From assembly GCF_025751575.1 (NCBI RefSeq), contig NZ_JAOWLA010000016.1, positions 1 to 64,000 of the forward strand: DNA of 64,000 nt. The letters run 5' to 3'. Source of the stretch: Albidovulum sediminicola. Its GTDB lineage: Bacteria > Pseudomonadota > Alphaproteobacteria > Rhodobacterales > Rhodobacteraceae. Position 1 is the stretch's first letter. Each line of letters starts with the position of its first letter. Position numbers and translations under genes: made by a program. Below, in pieces: positions 28,376-38,193 of this stretch. The notes under the pieces are model-generated. The model saw only the letters and a list, made by a program, of their open reading frames with translations, had not been told where the DNA came from and made no database searches.

Positions 28376-28650
28376 CCTGTGGTCCCGCCGCGTTCTCTTC
28401 GGTCGGGTTTGCGCGTGTCCGCCCGATGCGGCGTAAAGCGGGACACGCCCCGTATTCTGTTTGCAATCAAGCCTGCATGACGCACGCAAGGCAAGAACTA
28501 TGTTTCATGATAACCCGAATGGTATTTCAAGAAAGTGCATAAAATGACCCGGCGTCGCTGCAACTGCATTTTCCGGACGCGGGCCGCTGTAAAATCTGAA
28601 AACCAAGGCATAATGAGCGCTTGGGTGGCAGGATAGAGACCCCGGGGGCA

Positions 28651-29469
28651 ATGTCAATGAACGCGATCGTGCTGAGTTCGGCGGCTCTGCTCGCCGCTCT
28701 TGCTGCAGCGCAGCTTTTCCTGGCGTCCGCGTTTTCGCGGCGGATCGCCGCGCGCGTGGCGCGGATTCGTGCCGGGCGGGCGGCGTCGGGCGGGGCCGAC
28801 CTTCCCGCGCCGGTGCGCGACTTTGCCCTGCGTTGCGGGGCGGCATCCGGCGGGCGCGCCGCGCGGTTCACCCAGGCGGCGGACCTGCGCCTGAAGCCGG
28901 GTGCGCCGTTCCAGGCCATCCTTGCGACCCAGCATGTGGCCCTGGGCGAGGCCGGTTTCGCCTGGGATGCCGTCCGGCCCATCGGGCCGCTTCCCCTCTT
29001 TCGGGTGATCGATGCCTATGACGGCACCGGCGGCCTGCTGGAGGCGCGCTTCCTTGGCGCCGTCCCGCTGGCCGCCAGGTCGGGGCAAGACATCGCCCTG
29101 GGCGAGGCGCTGCGCTACCTCGCGGAATTGCCCTGGGCGCCGGATGCGATCCTCGGCAATCCCGACATCGGCTGGCGGATGACCGACGCGACCCATGTCG
29201 AGGCCTCCTTGCCCGTGGGGAACGCCATGGCGCGCGTTACCTTCAGCCTCGATGCCCAGGGCGACTTCGTAACCGTCGAGGCGAAGGATCGCCCGGCCTT
29301 CGATGCGCAGGGGCGCGCGGTGGCTTACGACTGGCGGGGGCATTTCCGCGACTACCGCCGGATCGGCGACCGCCGCGTGCCGGAAAGGGGAGAGGTGGGA
29401 TATGTCTACCCTGAGGGGTACGAGGTCTATTTCCGCGGCCGCATTCTGAGCTACGAGGTCCTGGCCTGA
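28651..29469 (+). CDS. DUF6544-like protein with N-terminal membrane anchor
   Basis: A 272-residue protein with one N-terminal hydrophobic helix (AIVLSSAALLAALAAAQLFL) and a long soluble domain. The middle and C-terminal part (DLRLKPGAPFQAILATQH, GEALRYLAELPWAPDAIL, DRRVPERGEVGYVYPEG, YEVYFRGRILSYEV) resembles the DUF6544 family, whose function is unknown. Starts at 28651 and 28657 are both possible. It is divergent from xdhA and 47 nt upstream of dnaE. The 275-nt gap to xdhA is comparatively AT-rich but shows no convincing operator. Confidence 0.6.
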   Translation: MSMNAIVLSSAALLAALAAAQLFLASAFSRRIAARVARIRAGRAASGGADLPAPVRDFALRCGAASGGRAARFTQAADLRLKPGAPFQAILATQHVALGEAGFAWDAVRPIGPLPLFRVIDAYDGTGGLLEARFLGAVPLAARSGQDIALGEALRYLAELPWAPDAILGNPDIGWRMTDATHVEASLPVGNAMARVTFSLDAQGDFVTVEAKDRPAFDAQGRAVAYDWRGHFRDYRRIGDRRVPERGEVGYVYPEGYEVYFRGRILSYEVLA

Positions 29470-29516
29470 GCCGGGCCCCGCTTCCGCTCTCCCGCCCGCT
29501 CCGCTAGTCTGGCCGC

Positions 29517-32500
29517 ATGACCCGTGCCCCCCGATTCATCCATCTTCGCGTCCACACCGAATATTCGCTGCTGGAGGGCGCCGTCCCCGTAAAGAAGCTT
29601 CCCGGCCTGGCCGAGAAGATGGGGATGCCCGCCGTCGCCGTGACCGACACGAACAACATGTTCGCGGCGCTGGAGTTCTCCGTGGGCGCCTCGGGCGCCG
29701 GGCTTCAGCCCATCGTCGGTTGCCAGATCTCGCTGGACTTCGACCCCGTCCAGCCCGGCGAACGTGCGCGCCCGCCCGCGCCCATCGTCCTGCTGGCGCA
29801 GTCCGAGGCGGGCTACATGAACCTGATGAAGCTCAACTCCTGCCTTTACCTGCGCGGCGACGGGTCGCTGCCGCATGTGACCCCGGAGGAGGTGGAGGCC
29901 CATTCCGGCGGCCTGATCTGCCTGACCGGCGGGCCGGACGGGCCGATCGGGCGGCTTTTGCAGACCGGACAGGGCGCCAAGGCCGAGGCGCTGTTGCGAC
30001 GTCTGGCCATGGCCTTCCCGACACGGACCTATGTCGAACTGCAACGCCACCCCGGCGAGGGCGGCCGCCTGACCGAGGCCGAGCAGCTGACCGAGCGCGG
30101 CCATGTCGAGATGGCCTATGACCTGGGCCTGCCGCTGGTCGCAACAAACGATGTCTATTTCCCCAAGCCCGGCATGTACGAGGCCCATGACGCGATGATC
30201 TGCATCGCGGAGGGCGCCTATGTCGATCAGCAGGAATCCCGCCGCCGCTTGACCCCGCAGCACTATCTGAAGACGCCGGAGGAGATGGCGGCGCTTTTCG
30301 CCGACCTGCCCGAAGCGCTGGAAAACACCGTCGAGATCGCGCGACGCTGCGCCTTCAAGGCGACGAAGCGCAAGCCGATCCTGCCGCGCTTCGCCGACGA
30401 CGAGGTCGAGGAACTGCGCCGCCAGGCCTGGGCGGGGCTGCGCGCCCGCCTCGCCGTCATCCCCCATTCCGCCCCGGTGGAGGAGTACGAGGCGCGGCTG
30501 AAATTCGAACTCGACATCATCGAGCAGATGGGCTTCCCCGGCTACTTCCTGATCGTTGCCGACTTCATCAAATGGGGCAAGGACCACGATATCCCGGTGG
30601 GACCGGGCCGGGGGTCGGGCGCGGGCTCGCTCGTTGCCTATGCGCTGACGATCACCGACCTTGACCCCTTGCGCTATTCGCTGCTCTTCGAACGCTTTCT
30701 GAACCCTGAACGCGTCTCGATGCCGGACTTCGACATCGACTTCTGCATGGATCGCCGCGAAGAGGTCATCGAATACGTCCAGCAACGCTACGGGCGCGAG
30801 AAGGTGGCCCAGATCATCACCTTTGGCGCGCTCTTGTCCAAGGCCGCGGTGCGCGACGTGGGCCGGGTGTTGCAGATGCCCTATGGACAGGTGGACAAGC
30901 TCTCGAAGCTGATCCCGGTCGAGGGGGTCAAGCCCGTCTCCATCGAAAAGGCGCTGGCCGACGAGCCGCGCCTGCGTGAGGCCGCCCGCGCCGAGGAGGT
31001 GGTCAAGCGCCTTCTGGATTACGGCCAGCAGATCGAGGGGCTTTTGCGCAACGCCTCGACCCACGCGGCGGGGGTGGTGATCGGCGATCGTCCGCTGGAC
31101 GAGTTGGTGCCGCTCTACCAGGACCCGCGCTCGACCATGCCCGCGACCCAGTTCAACATGAAATGGGTCGAACAGGCGGGTCTGGTGAAGTTCGACTTCC
31201 TCGGCCTCAAGACCCTGACGGTGATCCAGAACGCGGTTGACCTGATCCGCGATGGCGGGCGGCATCTGCACATCGCCGCCGACGGGCGGGAGCTTTACGC
31301 CCCGCCGGAGGGGGCGGTCGATCAGATCAACGCCATCCCGCTGGAGGACGCGCCCACCTACGAACTTTACGCCCGCGCCCAGACGGTGGCGGTGTTCCAG
31401 GTGGAAAGCACGGGCATGATGGATGCGCTCCGGCGCATGAAGCCCACCTGCATCGAGGACATCGTGGCGCTGGTGGCGCTATACCGCCCCGGCCCGATGG
31501 AGAACATCCCCGTTTACTGCGAGGTCAAGAACGGCCTGCGCGAGATCGAGTCGATCCACCCGACCATCGATCACATCCTGAAGGAAACCCAAGGCATCAT
31601 CGTCTACCAGGAACAGGTGATGGAGATCGCCAAGGTCATGGCGGGCTATTCGCTTGGCGGCGCCGACCTTCTGCGCCGCGCCATGGGCAAGAAGATCAAG
31701 GAGGAGATGGATAAGGAACGCCCGAAGTTCATCGAGGGCGCCAAGAAGACCCACAACGTCGATGCAAAGAAGGCCGGAGAGGTCTTCGATCTTCTGGAGA
31801 AATTCGCCAATTACGGCTTCAACAAGTCGCACGCGGCCGCCTATGCCGTCGTCAGCTACCAGACCGCCTGGCTGAAGGCCAACCACCCGGTGGAGTTCAT
31901 GGCGGCGGTCATGAACTGCGATATCCACCTGACCGACAAGCTCGCCATCTACAAGCGCGAGGTCGACCGCATGGGGATCGCGACGGTGGCGCCCTGCGTC
32001 AACCGGTCCTTCGCGACCTTCACGGTCAAGGACGGCAAGGTCGTCTACGCGCTTGGCGCGCTGAAGAACGTCGGCGTCGAGGCGATGCGGATGATCGTCG
32101 CGGCGCGGGGGGATCGGCCCTTCGTCTCGCTTTTCGATTTTGCGCGGCGGGTGGACCTGAAGCGGCTCGGCAAGCGGCCGTTGGAGATGCTCGCGCGCGC
32201 CGGGGCCTTCGACGTGCTGGACGCCAACCGCCGCCGGGTCTTCGACAGCCTCGACGCGCTTTCGGCCTGGTCGGCGGCGGTGCATGAGGCGTCCTCGTCC
32301 AGCCAGGTCTCTCTTTTCGGGGATGCGGGTGATGACCTGCCGGAGCCGCGGCTGGCGCCGGTCGATGACTGGCTGCCGGTGGAGCGGCTGGCAGAGGAGC
32401 ACCAGGCGGTGGGCTTCTACCTGTCGGGCCACCCGCTGGACGATTACATGCCCGCCCTCAAGCGCAAGAAGGTGATGACGCTGAGCGAGGTGACAGAGGC

Positions 32501-33020
32501 CGCAGAGCGCGGGCCGCTGGTCGCGAAGATGGCCGGTACCGTGTCGAACCGGCAGGAACGCAAGTCCGCGCGCGGCAACCGCTTTGCCTTTGTCGGGCTT
32601 TCCGATCCCACCGGGCTTTACGAGGTCACGGTGTTCTCCGACACGCTGGAAACCGCGCGCCAGCACCTGGAGCCCGGGAACGCCGTCGTCCTGACGGTCG
32701 AGGCCAACCTTGAGGGCGAGACGCTGAAGCTGCTGGCGCGGGCGGCGCAGCCGGTCGACAGCGTGGCCGCCGATGCCGGGGGCGCGGGCCTGCGCATTCA
32801 TGTGGAGACGGAGGCCGCCGTCGCCTCCGTCGCGGGTCTTCTGGCGCGCATGCAGCAGGAGGCGAAGATCCGGTCGCGCGGTCCGGTCAGCTTCCTTGTC
32901 GCCGACCGCGCCACCGGGACCGAAGTCGAGGTCGAGACCGGCCGCGACTTCCCGGTCAATCCGCAGATCAAGGGCGCGATCAAAGCCATGTCCGGCGTCG
33001 TGCTGGTCGAAGAGGTATGA
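29517..33020 (+). CDS. dnaE: DNA polymerase III alpha subunit
   Basis: A 1167-residue replicative polymerase (DnaE1). The PHP domain starts FIHLRVHTEYSLLEGA; the polymerase aspartates are in MPDFDIDFCMDRR (about 403-409); the fingers/HhH region includes LRRAMGKKIKEEMDKERPKF and NYGFNKSHAAAYAVVSYQTA; the C-terminal OB fold begins near VAKMAGTVSNRQERKSARGN. Length and order are standard for the main replicase rather than the error-prone DnaE2/ImuC. The stop overlaps the next gene as ATGA. Confidence 0.96.
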   Translation: MTRAPRFIHLRVHTEYSLLEGAVPVKKLPGLAEKMGMPAVAVTDTNNMFAALEFSVGASGAGLQPIVGCQISLDFDPVQPGERARPPAPIVLLAQSEAGYMNLMKLNSCLYLRGDGSLPHVTPEEVEAHSGGLICLTGGPDGPIGRLLQTGQGAKAEALLRRLAMAFPTRTYVELQRHPGEGGRLTEAEQLTERGHVEMAYDLGLPLVATNDVYFPKPGMYEAHDAMICIAEGAYVDQQESRRRLTPQHYLKTPEEMAALFADLPEALENTVEIARRCAFKATKRKPILPRFADDEVEELRRQAWAGLRARLAVIPHSAPVEEYEARLKFELDIIEQMGFPGYFLIVADFIKWGKDHDIPVGPGRGSGAGSLVAYALTITDLDPLRYSLLFERFLNPERVSMPDFDIDFCMDRREEVIEYVQQRYGREKVAQIITFGALLSKAAVRDVGRVLQMPYGQVDKLSKLIPVEGVKPVSIEKALADEPRLREAARAEEVVKRLLDYGQQIEGLLRNASTHAAGVVIGDRPLDELVPLYQDPRSTMPATQFNMKWVEQAGLVKFDFLGLKTLTVIQNAVDLIRDGGRHLHIAADGRELYAPPEGAVDQINAIPLEDAPTYELYARAQTVAVFQVESTGMMDALRRMKPTCIEDIVALVALYRPGPMENIPVYCEVKNGLREIESIHPTIDHILKETQGIIVYQEQVMEIAKVMAGYSLGGADLLRRAMGKKIKEEMDKERPKFIEGAKKTHNVDAKKAGEVFDLLEKFANYGFNKSHAAAYAVVSYQTAWLKANHPVEFMAAVMNCDIHLTDKLAIYKREVDRMGIATVAPCVNRSFATFTVKDGKVVYALGALKNVGVEAMRMIVAARGDRPFVSLFDFARRVDLKRLGKRPLEMLARAGAFDVLDANRRRVFDSLDALSAWSAAVHEASSSSQVSLFGDAGDDLPEPRLAPVDDWLPVERLAEEHQAVGFYLSGHPLDDYMPALKRKKVMTLSEVTEAAERGPLVAKMAGTVSNRQERKSARGNRFAFVGLSDPTGLYEVTVFSDTLETARQHLEPGNAVVLTVEANLEGETLKLLARAAQPVDSVAADAGGAGLRIHVETEAAVASVAGLLARMQQEAKIRSRGPVSFLVADRATGTEVEVETGRDFPVNPQIKGAIKAMSGVVLVEEV

Positions 33021-34594
33021 GGCCGAGGCCCGGCAGGCTGGTCCGCGCGCTGCGCAACCTGGCGGCGTTTGGGGCACTTGTCGTGTCGGCGGTTCTGGGC
33101 CTGCGCGCCTTCTACGCCCTCCCTTCGCTTGATGCGCGGACCGTCAGCGCGGCGATACCCGCCTCTGCCGAAACCACGCTTGGCGCGGCGATCCTGCCCG
33201 ATGCCGCGCGCCATCCGGGGCTTTCAGGTGTCTTCGCGCTTGAAAACGGGATCGACGCCTTTGCCGCGCGCATGTCCCTTGCGCTTGCGGCGGAGCATTC
33301 GATCGACGCGCAATACTACATCTGGCAGGACGACCTGACCGGCCTCAGGCTTCTGTCGGAACTGTCCGCCGCGGCCACCCGCGGGGTGCGCGTGCGGCTC
33401 CTGGTCGATGACAACGGCACGCCCGCGCTTGATCAGGAACTTCTGGCGCTTTCGGCCCTACCCTCGGCAGAGGTCCGCATCTTCAATCCCTTCGTCCTGC
33501 GTGCGCCGCGCGGGTTGAACTACATGTTCGACTTCAGCCGGCTGAACCGACGGATGCACAACAAGTCCTTTACGGTGGACGGTGTCGTGACCATCGTCGG
33601 CGGCCGCAACATCGGCAATCTCTATTTCGAGACGGGCAGCGGGCATCTCTACTCCGACCTCGATGTGATGGCCTTCGGCCCCGCCGCCGCCGATGTGGGC
33701 GCCGATTTCGACCGCTACTGGAACAGCCATTCGGCCTATCCGGTGGAACTTCTGGTCAAGCCGGAACCCGGCGGCGGCACCCGTCTGGCCGCGCGCGATG
33801 CGGCCCTTCGCGAGACGGCGCAGGCCGAACTCTACGGCCAGGCGGTGCGGTCCTCGCGTCTGTCCGCGCTGATCCGGGACCGCAGCCTTCCGATCGAATG
33901 GACGAGGGTGCGGCTCTTCAGCGACGATCCGGCCAAGGCGCTCGGGCAGGTGAACGGCGAGGCACTGATGTTTAGCCTGCTGATGGCGGAGATCGAGCGC
34001 CCCGCGCACAGCTTCGACAGCGTTTCGGCCTATTTCGTACCGGGTCGGCAGGCGACGCGGATGCTGGCCGGGATGGCGCAGAGGGGCATCAAGCTCAGGA
34101 CGCTCACCAATGCGCTTGAGTCGACCGACGTGGCGCCGGTGCACTCGGGCTATATCGGCTATCGGGACGCGCTCGTCGATGCGGGGGTCGAGGTCTGGGA
34201 GCTGAAAAGCGAGGGTGGCGAGCGCAAGTCGGTCGATGATTTCGGGATCATCGGCATTTCCCGCACTGCCCTTCACGCCAAGACGTTTCAGATCGATGGG
34301 CGCCGGGCCTTTGTCGGCTCGTTCAACTTCGATCCCCGCTCGAAACGCCTGAACTGTGAAATGGGCCTGATGATCGACAGTCCCGCGCTTGCGGGGCTGA
34401 TTTCGGGATGGCTCGACCGGGAATTGCCCCGGCTCGCCTACCGCGTGCTGCGGGATGCCTCGGGCGGGTTGGTCTGGATCGATCGCAGCGGCGCGGGCGA
34501 GGAAACTGTCTGGACGCACGAGCCGAACACCACCTGGCCCTTGCGCACGGCGGTCTGGATGATCGGGTTTCTGCCGGTCGAGTGGCTGCTTTAG
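33017..34594 (+). CDS. Phospholipase D-family (cardiolipin synthase-like) protein
   Basis: A 525-residue protein with an N-terminal membrane segment (LAAFGALVVSAVLGLRAFYAL) and two PLD catalytic domains. The HKD motifs are HNKSFTVDGVVTIVGGRNIG (near residue 181) and HAKTFQIDGRRAFVGSFNFD (near residue 420), both intact, so a phosphatidyl transfer or hydrolysis at the inner membrane is likely. The type matches the periplasm-facing PLD/ClsC-like group more than classical Cls, which has two N-terminal helices. It starts within the dnaE stop codon (ATGA). Confidence 0.85.
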   Translation: MRPRPGRLVRALRNLAAFGALVVSAVLGLRAFYALPSLDARTVSAAIPASAETTLGAAILPDAARHPGLSGVFALENGIDAFAARMSLALAAEHSIDAQYYIWQDDLTGLRLLSELSAAATRGVRVRLLVDDNGTPALDQELLALSALPSAEVRIFNPFVLRAPRGLNYMFDFSRLNRRMHNKSFTVDGVVTIVGGRNIGNLYFETGSGHLYSDLDVMAFGPAAADVGADFDRYWNSHSAYPVELLVKPEPGGGTRLAARDAALRETAQAELYGQAVRSSRLSALIRDRSLPIEWTRVRLFSDDPAKALGQVNGEALMFSLLMAEIERPAHSFDSVSAYFVPGRQATRMLAGMAQRGIKLRTLTNALESTDVAPVHSGYIGYRDALVDAGVEVWELKSEGGERKSVDDFGIIGISRTALHAKTFQIDGRRAFVGSFNFDPRSKRLNCEMGLMIDSPALAGLISGWLDRELPRLAYRVLRDASGGLVWIDRSGAGEETVWTHEPNTTWPLRTAVWMIGFLPVEWLL

Positions 34595-35667
34595 CGGGCG
34601 AAACGCCGGGCGAAGATCCGGGCCACCGACACCGCCAGGATGATGCGCAGCAGATGGTGCGCCGTCACGTAAAGGATCGACAGCTTCAGGCTGAGCGCGA
34701 TCAACCCCATCTCCACCAGGCCGCCGGGGGCGAAGGCCAGGAAGACCGCCGGGGTGGTTTCGCCGACCGCGCCCGCCAGGCCCCAGGCGATCAGGCCCGC
34801 GCCCCCCATCATGAGAGAGACGCTGATCAACGAGAGCCGCAGGGCCTCAAGGATGCGCCGCTTCGGCATCCCGCTGAAACGCACGCCCAAGGAGGTGCCG
34901 ATCACGACCTGGGTCGCCCAGACGGCGGCTTGCGGCGGGACGGCCGCGGTAAGCCCGGTGAGATGGGCCGCCCCCGACAGGACGATCGGTCCCAGCACAT
35001 GCCCCGCCGGCAGGTTCAGCTTCAGCCCCAAGATCGCGCCCGCCACGCCCGCGACGACCAGGACCGCCAGGTCCACAAGCCCCATCTCGCTGCCCGCCAC
35101 GGCAGCGCCGCTGGCAGATCCGACCGCGTGCCCGACCATCCAGGTGAAGAAGAGCGGAATGAACATGATCGTCAGGATCAGCCGCAGGAACTGCAGCATG
35201 ATCAGCATCTGCATGTCGGCGCCAGCCTCTTCGCCCATCTGCACGGTCTCGACCAGCCCACCCGGCGCCGTTGCGAACAACGCGGTGACCCGGTCGACAC
35301 GGCCGGAGGCCACAAGCACGCGGAAGCCGGCGTAATGCACGGCTGGGATGAAAAGCGTGAGGATGGCGAGCGAGGGTAGCCAGGCCGCCGCCTCCTGCAA
35401 AAGCCCCGGTTGCACCGCCCCGCCGATCGCCACGCCGACCACCGGAATGAAGAGCATCCGCAGCCGCTGCGGCGCCTCTGGTAGCCTGCCCAGGGGGCGC
35501 AGGCCGAGAAGAGCGGCCGCGCCGACGCCGAGAAGCGAGCCCAGCAGCATGGGCAGCGGCAGGTGCAGCAGCATGGCGGCGGCCCCGCCCAGGGTGCCGA
35601 TCGCATAGGTCGCGGCCACGGTCGGCCAGTGCGGTGCGCCGAAAAAGGCGGACAGTCGGGAGGTCAT
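34591..35667 (-). CDS. AbrB-type (PF05145) polytopic membrane protein
   Basis: A 358-residue protein with about ten transmembrane helices in two homologous halves. The repeat signature appears as ALFATAPGGLVETVQMGEEA (about 128-147) and VFLAFAPGGLVEMGLIALSL (about 305-324). Databases often name it 'ammonia monooxygenase' or AbrB regulator, but the topology indicates a transporter-like membrane protein; the substrate is unknown. The stop overlaps the convergent PLD gene by 4 nt. Confidence 0.82.
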   Translation of the reverse strand: MTSRLSAFFGAPHWPTVAATYAIGTLGGAAAMLLHLPLPMLLGSLLGVGAAALLGLRPLGRLPEAPQRLRMLFIPVVGVAIGGAVQPGLLQEAAAWLPSLAILTLFIPAVHYAGFRVLVASGRVDRVTALFATAPGGLVETVQMGEEAGADMQMLIMLQFLRLILTIMFIPLFFTWMVGHAVGSASGAAVAGSEMGLVDLAVLVVAGVAGAILGLKLNLPAGHVLGPIVLSGAAHLTGLTAAVPPQAAVWATQVVIGTSLGVRFSGMPKRRILEALRLSLISVSLMMGGAGLIAWGLAGAVGETTPAVFLAFAPGGLVEMGLIALSLKLSILYVTAHHLLRIILAVSVARIFARRFAR

Positions 35668-35712
35668 CGCGCTTGGTCTAAGAATATCCGGAGGAGGATC
35701 TTGCCCGCGAGC

Positions 35713-35730
35713 CTGACACCAACCTGTCAG
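35713..35730. repeat. Short inverted repeat between slyX and the AbrB-type gene
   Basis: CTGACA (35713-35718), spacer CCAACC, then TGTCAG (35725-35730). It lies 22 nt after the slyX stop and 46 nt before the AbrB-type start. No T run follows, so it could be a weak terminator or an operator. Confidence 0.35.
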
Positions 35731-35751
35731 CCGCCGGGCGTCGGCAAATGC

Positions 35752-35958
35752 TTACCAGTGCGGGGGCTTCTGATCGGCAAGGGGGATCGTGCCGGTGCGT
35801 TCGGCCTCCGCCTCTGCGGCGCGTTCCATCAGCAGGGCGACGCGGCGGTTCAGAAGGTCGAGTTCCCGCGATTGGCGTGCCACGACCTCGGACAGGTCAT
35901 CGACGATGCGGCGCAGATGGGCAAGCTCTTCCTCGGCCCTGTTCAATCTCTCGCTCAT
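35752..35958 (-). CDS. slyX: SlyX-family coiled-coil protein
   Basis: A 68-residue protein that is almost entirely a heptad-repeat coiled coil (MSERLNRAEEELAHLRRIVD, then LSEVVARQSRELDLLNRRVA) and ends with the family tail DQKPPHW. Length and both ends match SlyX. Function is unknown. The ATG at 35958 follows an AGAGG. Confidence 0.8.
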   Translation of the reverse strand: MSERLNRAEEELAHLRRIVDDLSEVVARQSRELDLLNRRVALLMERAAEAEAERTGTIPLADQKPPHW

Positions 35959-36117
35959 GCCTCTGTCCGCCTCCTTGCCGGTCTCGCGCAGGGGGGGTGT
36001 CCCCACCCCCTTATCGGGGTTTCCAGGTCCGCGCACCAGATCGCATCTCCGCGCGAAATCACTTGACCGGAACCGGCCTGATACCGAAGTCTGAAGCCCT
36101 TCCGGTAGCGTAGTCGG

Positions 36118-36812
36118 GTGGGGTCTTGGCGAATGCAGGGCGAGCCTTGCGAAAGCGGGTCGGGTCGTGGGCGCCAAGACCGTGCCATCTGGCGGTCCGT
36201 CCCGGTGTTCGGCGGGTTGGAAGACGAAGTCCAGGCCGACATCGAGGCGCGGGCGAACTGGCGCAACTGGCGCGCGCGAGAGATGGTGTTTGCCCGGGGC
36301 GACAAGGGCAATCACCTGTTTGTCGTTCTGGAAGGGCGGCTGAAGCTCTCGATCCTATCGCCCGCCGGGCGGGAGTTGCCGATCCGCGTCGCCGCGCCTG
36401 GTGACCTGGCGGGCGAGATCGCCTGTTTCGACGGCGGTCTGCGCAGCGCCGATGCAGTCGCGATGGAGCCGGTGCGCGCCGTGGTGCTGTCACGCGCGGA
36501 TCTGCGCGCGATCGCGGCGCGCCATCCCAGCTTGCATGAGGCGATGATCGCCTACCTCGGGGCGTTGCTTCGCGGAACAAACGACAGGCCGGAGGCGCTG
36601 GCGCTGCGCAGCCTTCAGGAGCGGCGCGCCCGCTATATCCTTTTCGCGCCGGATACCCAGCACGCGAGCCCGACCGGGGCAGCGCCCCATCTCGCGCTGA
36701 ACTTGACGCAGGCGACCTCAGCCTGTTCCTCGGCGCGAGCCGTCCGAGGGTCAACCGTCTACTTCCCGAGTTCCGCACGGCGTTGCGCGCGATGGCCGAG
36801 GCGCTGGAATGA
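36118..36812 (+). pseudogene. Crp/Fnr-family regulator with frameshift in the helix-turn-helix
   Basis: The frame open from GTG 36118 (or ATG 36133) encodes a cyclic-nucleotide-binding-type effector domain (WRSVPVFGGLEDEVQADIEA, FARGDKGNHLFVVLEGRLKL, APGDLAGEIACFDGG) and a dimerisation helix, then reaches ALNLTQ, the start of the DNA-binding domain. From about 36711 the conserved sequence continues in another frame as GDLSLFLGASRPRVNRLLPE and ends at the TGA at 36810-36812 after RAMAEALE. One missing G in the CAGGCGACC stretch (36709-36717) explains the shift. As written, the product loses its recognition helix and reads on to 36861. It is a pseudogene or an assembly error. Confidence 0.72.
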
Positions 36813-37080
36813 TCCTCTACCCGGGTGTTCCGACCCATGGGCGCAGATTGCCGGGCTGTAACCTGGGTAACAGCAGCGGCGGGACGAACCGCTCATCTTG
36901 ACCTCATCGCGCGATGTGTATGCGACACGTCAGTATCGATGGAGATTCCCGATGATTGCGCTCAGCACCGCTGCTTGCCTGATCCTGCGCCTTGAGCGGA
37001 ATCGTGCCCCTCTTGGCGCAGGATCTCAACGCCGATCAAGCGACCGCGAAGATCGCGTGGGGCAGGCCCGGCATCATCGT

Positions 37081-38094
37081 TCAGCCGGTGGGATGTTCGC
37101 GCACCGACGCCGCCGCGCTTGGCGGCATGCCGCCCGTCGCACGGTCGTTGGCGGAGATCACCATCGAGACGACCTCTGGCGAAATTGCGGTCCAGCGGCC
37201 GGCGAGAAGCTGGTGGAAGACCGAGATCAACCGCTCGGCGACGCGGGGTTGCAGGTCCGCCAGCGCATCCTGATCGCCCAGCAGGAAGAAGGCGCGCCGG
37301 TGATCCGAGGGGCAGGGACAGATGTCCAGATCGCGCAGCGCCCCGGGCGACTGGAACAGGCAGAATGCCGATGTGACGGCCCAGCCATATCCGGCCTGAA
37401 CGAAGCGCAGCAGACTTTGGGTGGAATCGAAGCTGAAACGGGGTGGCTCCGTTGCCCCGAGTTCGGAGGCGATTGCCGCCGTTGTCGTTCCGAACTTCGA
37501 GTTGCGCCCGAAGGCGACCTGGGGCTTCTCGGTGGACAGGCGCTCGAACGGAAGGTCCGCCATCGCGCGCGGCCGGACCACAAGATAGGGGTCGTGGAAG
37601 AGTTCAAGGCGGTGGGCGCGGGTTTCGGGGTTGAACGGCGGGCAGTCGATGGCCAGATCGCAGCGCCGCGCCTGAAGGGATTCCTCGATCCAGGGCGAGA
37701 TCCCCGAGCGCAGTTCCAGCGACCGGGCGAGCTTGCCCGCCGCGATCAGGAATTCCGCCCCCATGATACAGGACAGGCTGTCGGGCATCACGATGCGGAG
37801 CACGTCGGGCGGCGCCTGCCGCGACGCGCTGACCCGATCGAGCAGGGAGTCGAGCGCGGCGATCCTGTCCGGAAGCTCCCGCGCCAAGGTCTCGGCCGGC
37901 TGGGTCAGGCCAAGCGGTCGCGAGGAACGCAGCAGAAGCGGAACCCCGAGGAGCGATTCAAGCCGCTGGATGTGCTGTGTCACCGTCGGCTGCGAAAGGC
38001 CAAGCGCCTGGGCCGCAAGCGAGATGTTCCGCGTCTGCGCGACCGCCAGAAAGCTTCGCAGCAAGACCAGTTCAGCGGCGCCATCATTGCCCAA
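37081..38094 (-). CDS. LysR-family transcriptional regulator
   Basis: A 337-residue LTTR, divergent from the FAD/GcvT dehydrogenase gene and probably its regulator. The HTH is in LLRSFLAVAQTRNISLAAQA followed by LGLSQPTVTQHIQRLESLLG (about 8-48); the substrate-binding domain begins near DVLRIVMPDS. The start is TTG at 38094, because a full GGAGGT (38101-38106) lies 6 nt upstream and the family N terminus begins directly after; nearby ATGs are out of frame. The C-terminal tail beyond VFHQLLAGRW is longer than usual and may be read-through into decayed sequence. Confidence 0.85.
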   Translation of the reverse strand: MGNDGAAELVLLRSFLAVAQTRNISLAAQALGLSQPTVTQHIQRLESLLGVPLLLRSSRPLGLTQPAETLARELPDRIAALDSLLDRVSASRQAPPDVLRIVMPDSLSCIMGAEFLIAAGKLARSLELRSGISPWIEESLQARRCDLAIDCPPFNPETRAHRLELFHDPYLVVRPRAMADLPFERLSTEKPQVAFGRNSKFGTTTAAIASELGATEPPRFSFDSTQSLLRFVQAGYGWAVTSAFCLFQSPGALRDLDICPCPSDHRRAFFLLGDQDALADLQPRVAERLISVFHQLLAGRWTAISPEVVSMVISANDRATGGMPPSAAASVREHPTG

Positions 38095-38193
38095 CGCAAT
38101 ACCTCCGATCGGCAGATGCAATAGTATAGATAGATATGGATTCGTCTGCAAACCTCGCCATTTTGGCCGCGCACATCGGCTTTGGGGCAAATC

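Noticed and set aside
36898-38124. 408-codon plus-strand frame opposite the LysR gene
   Set aside because: Antisense shadow of LysR; no domain.
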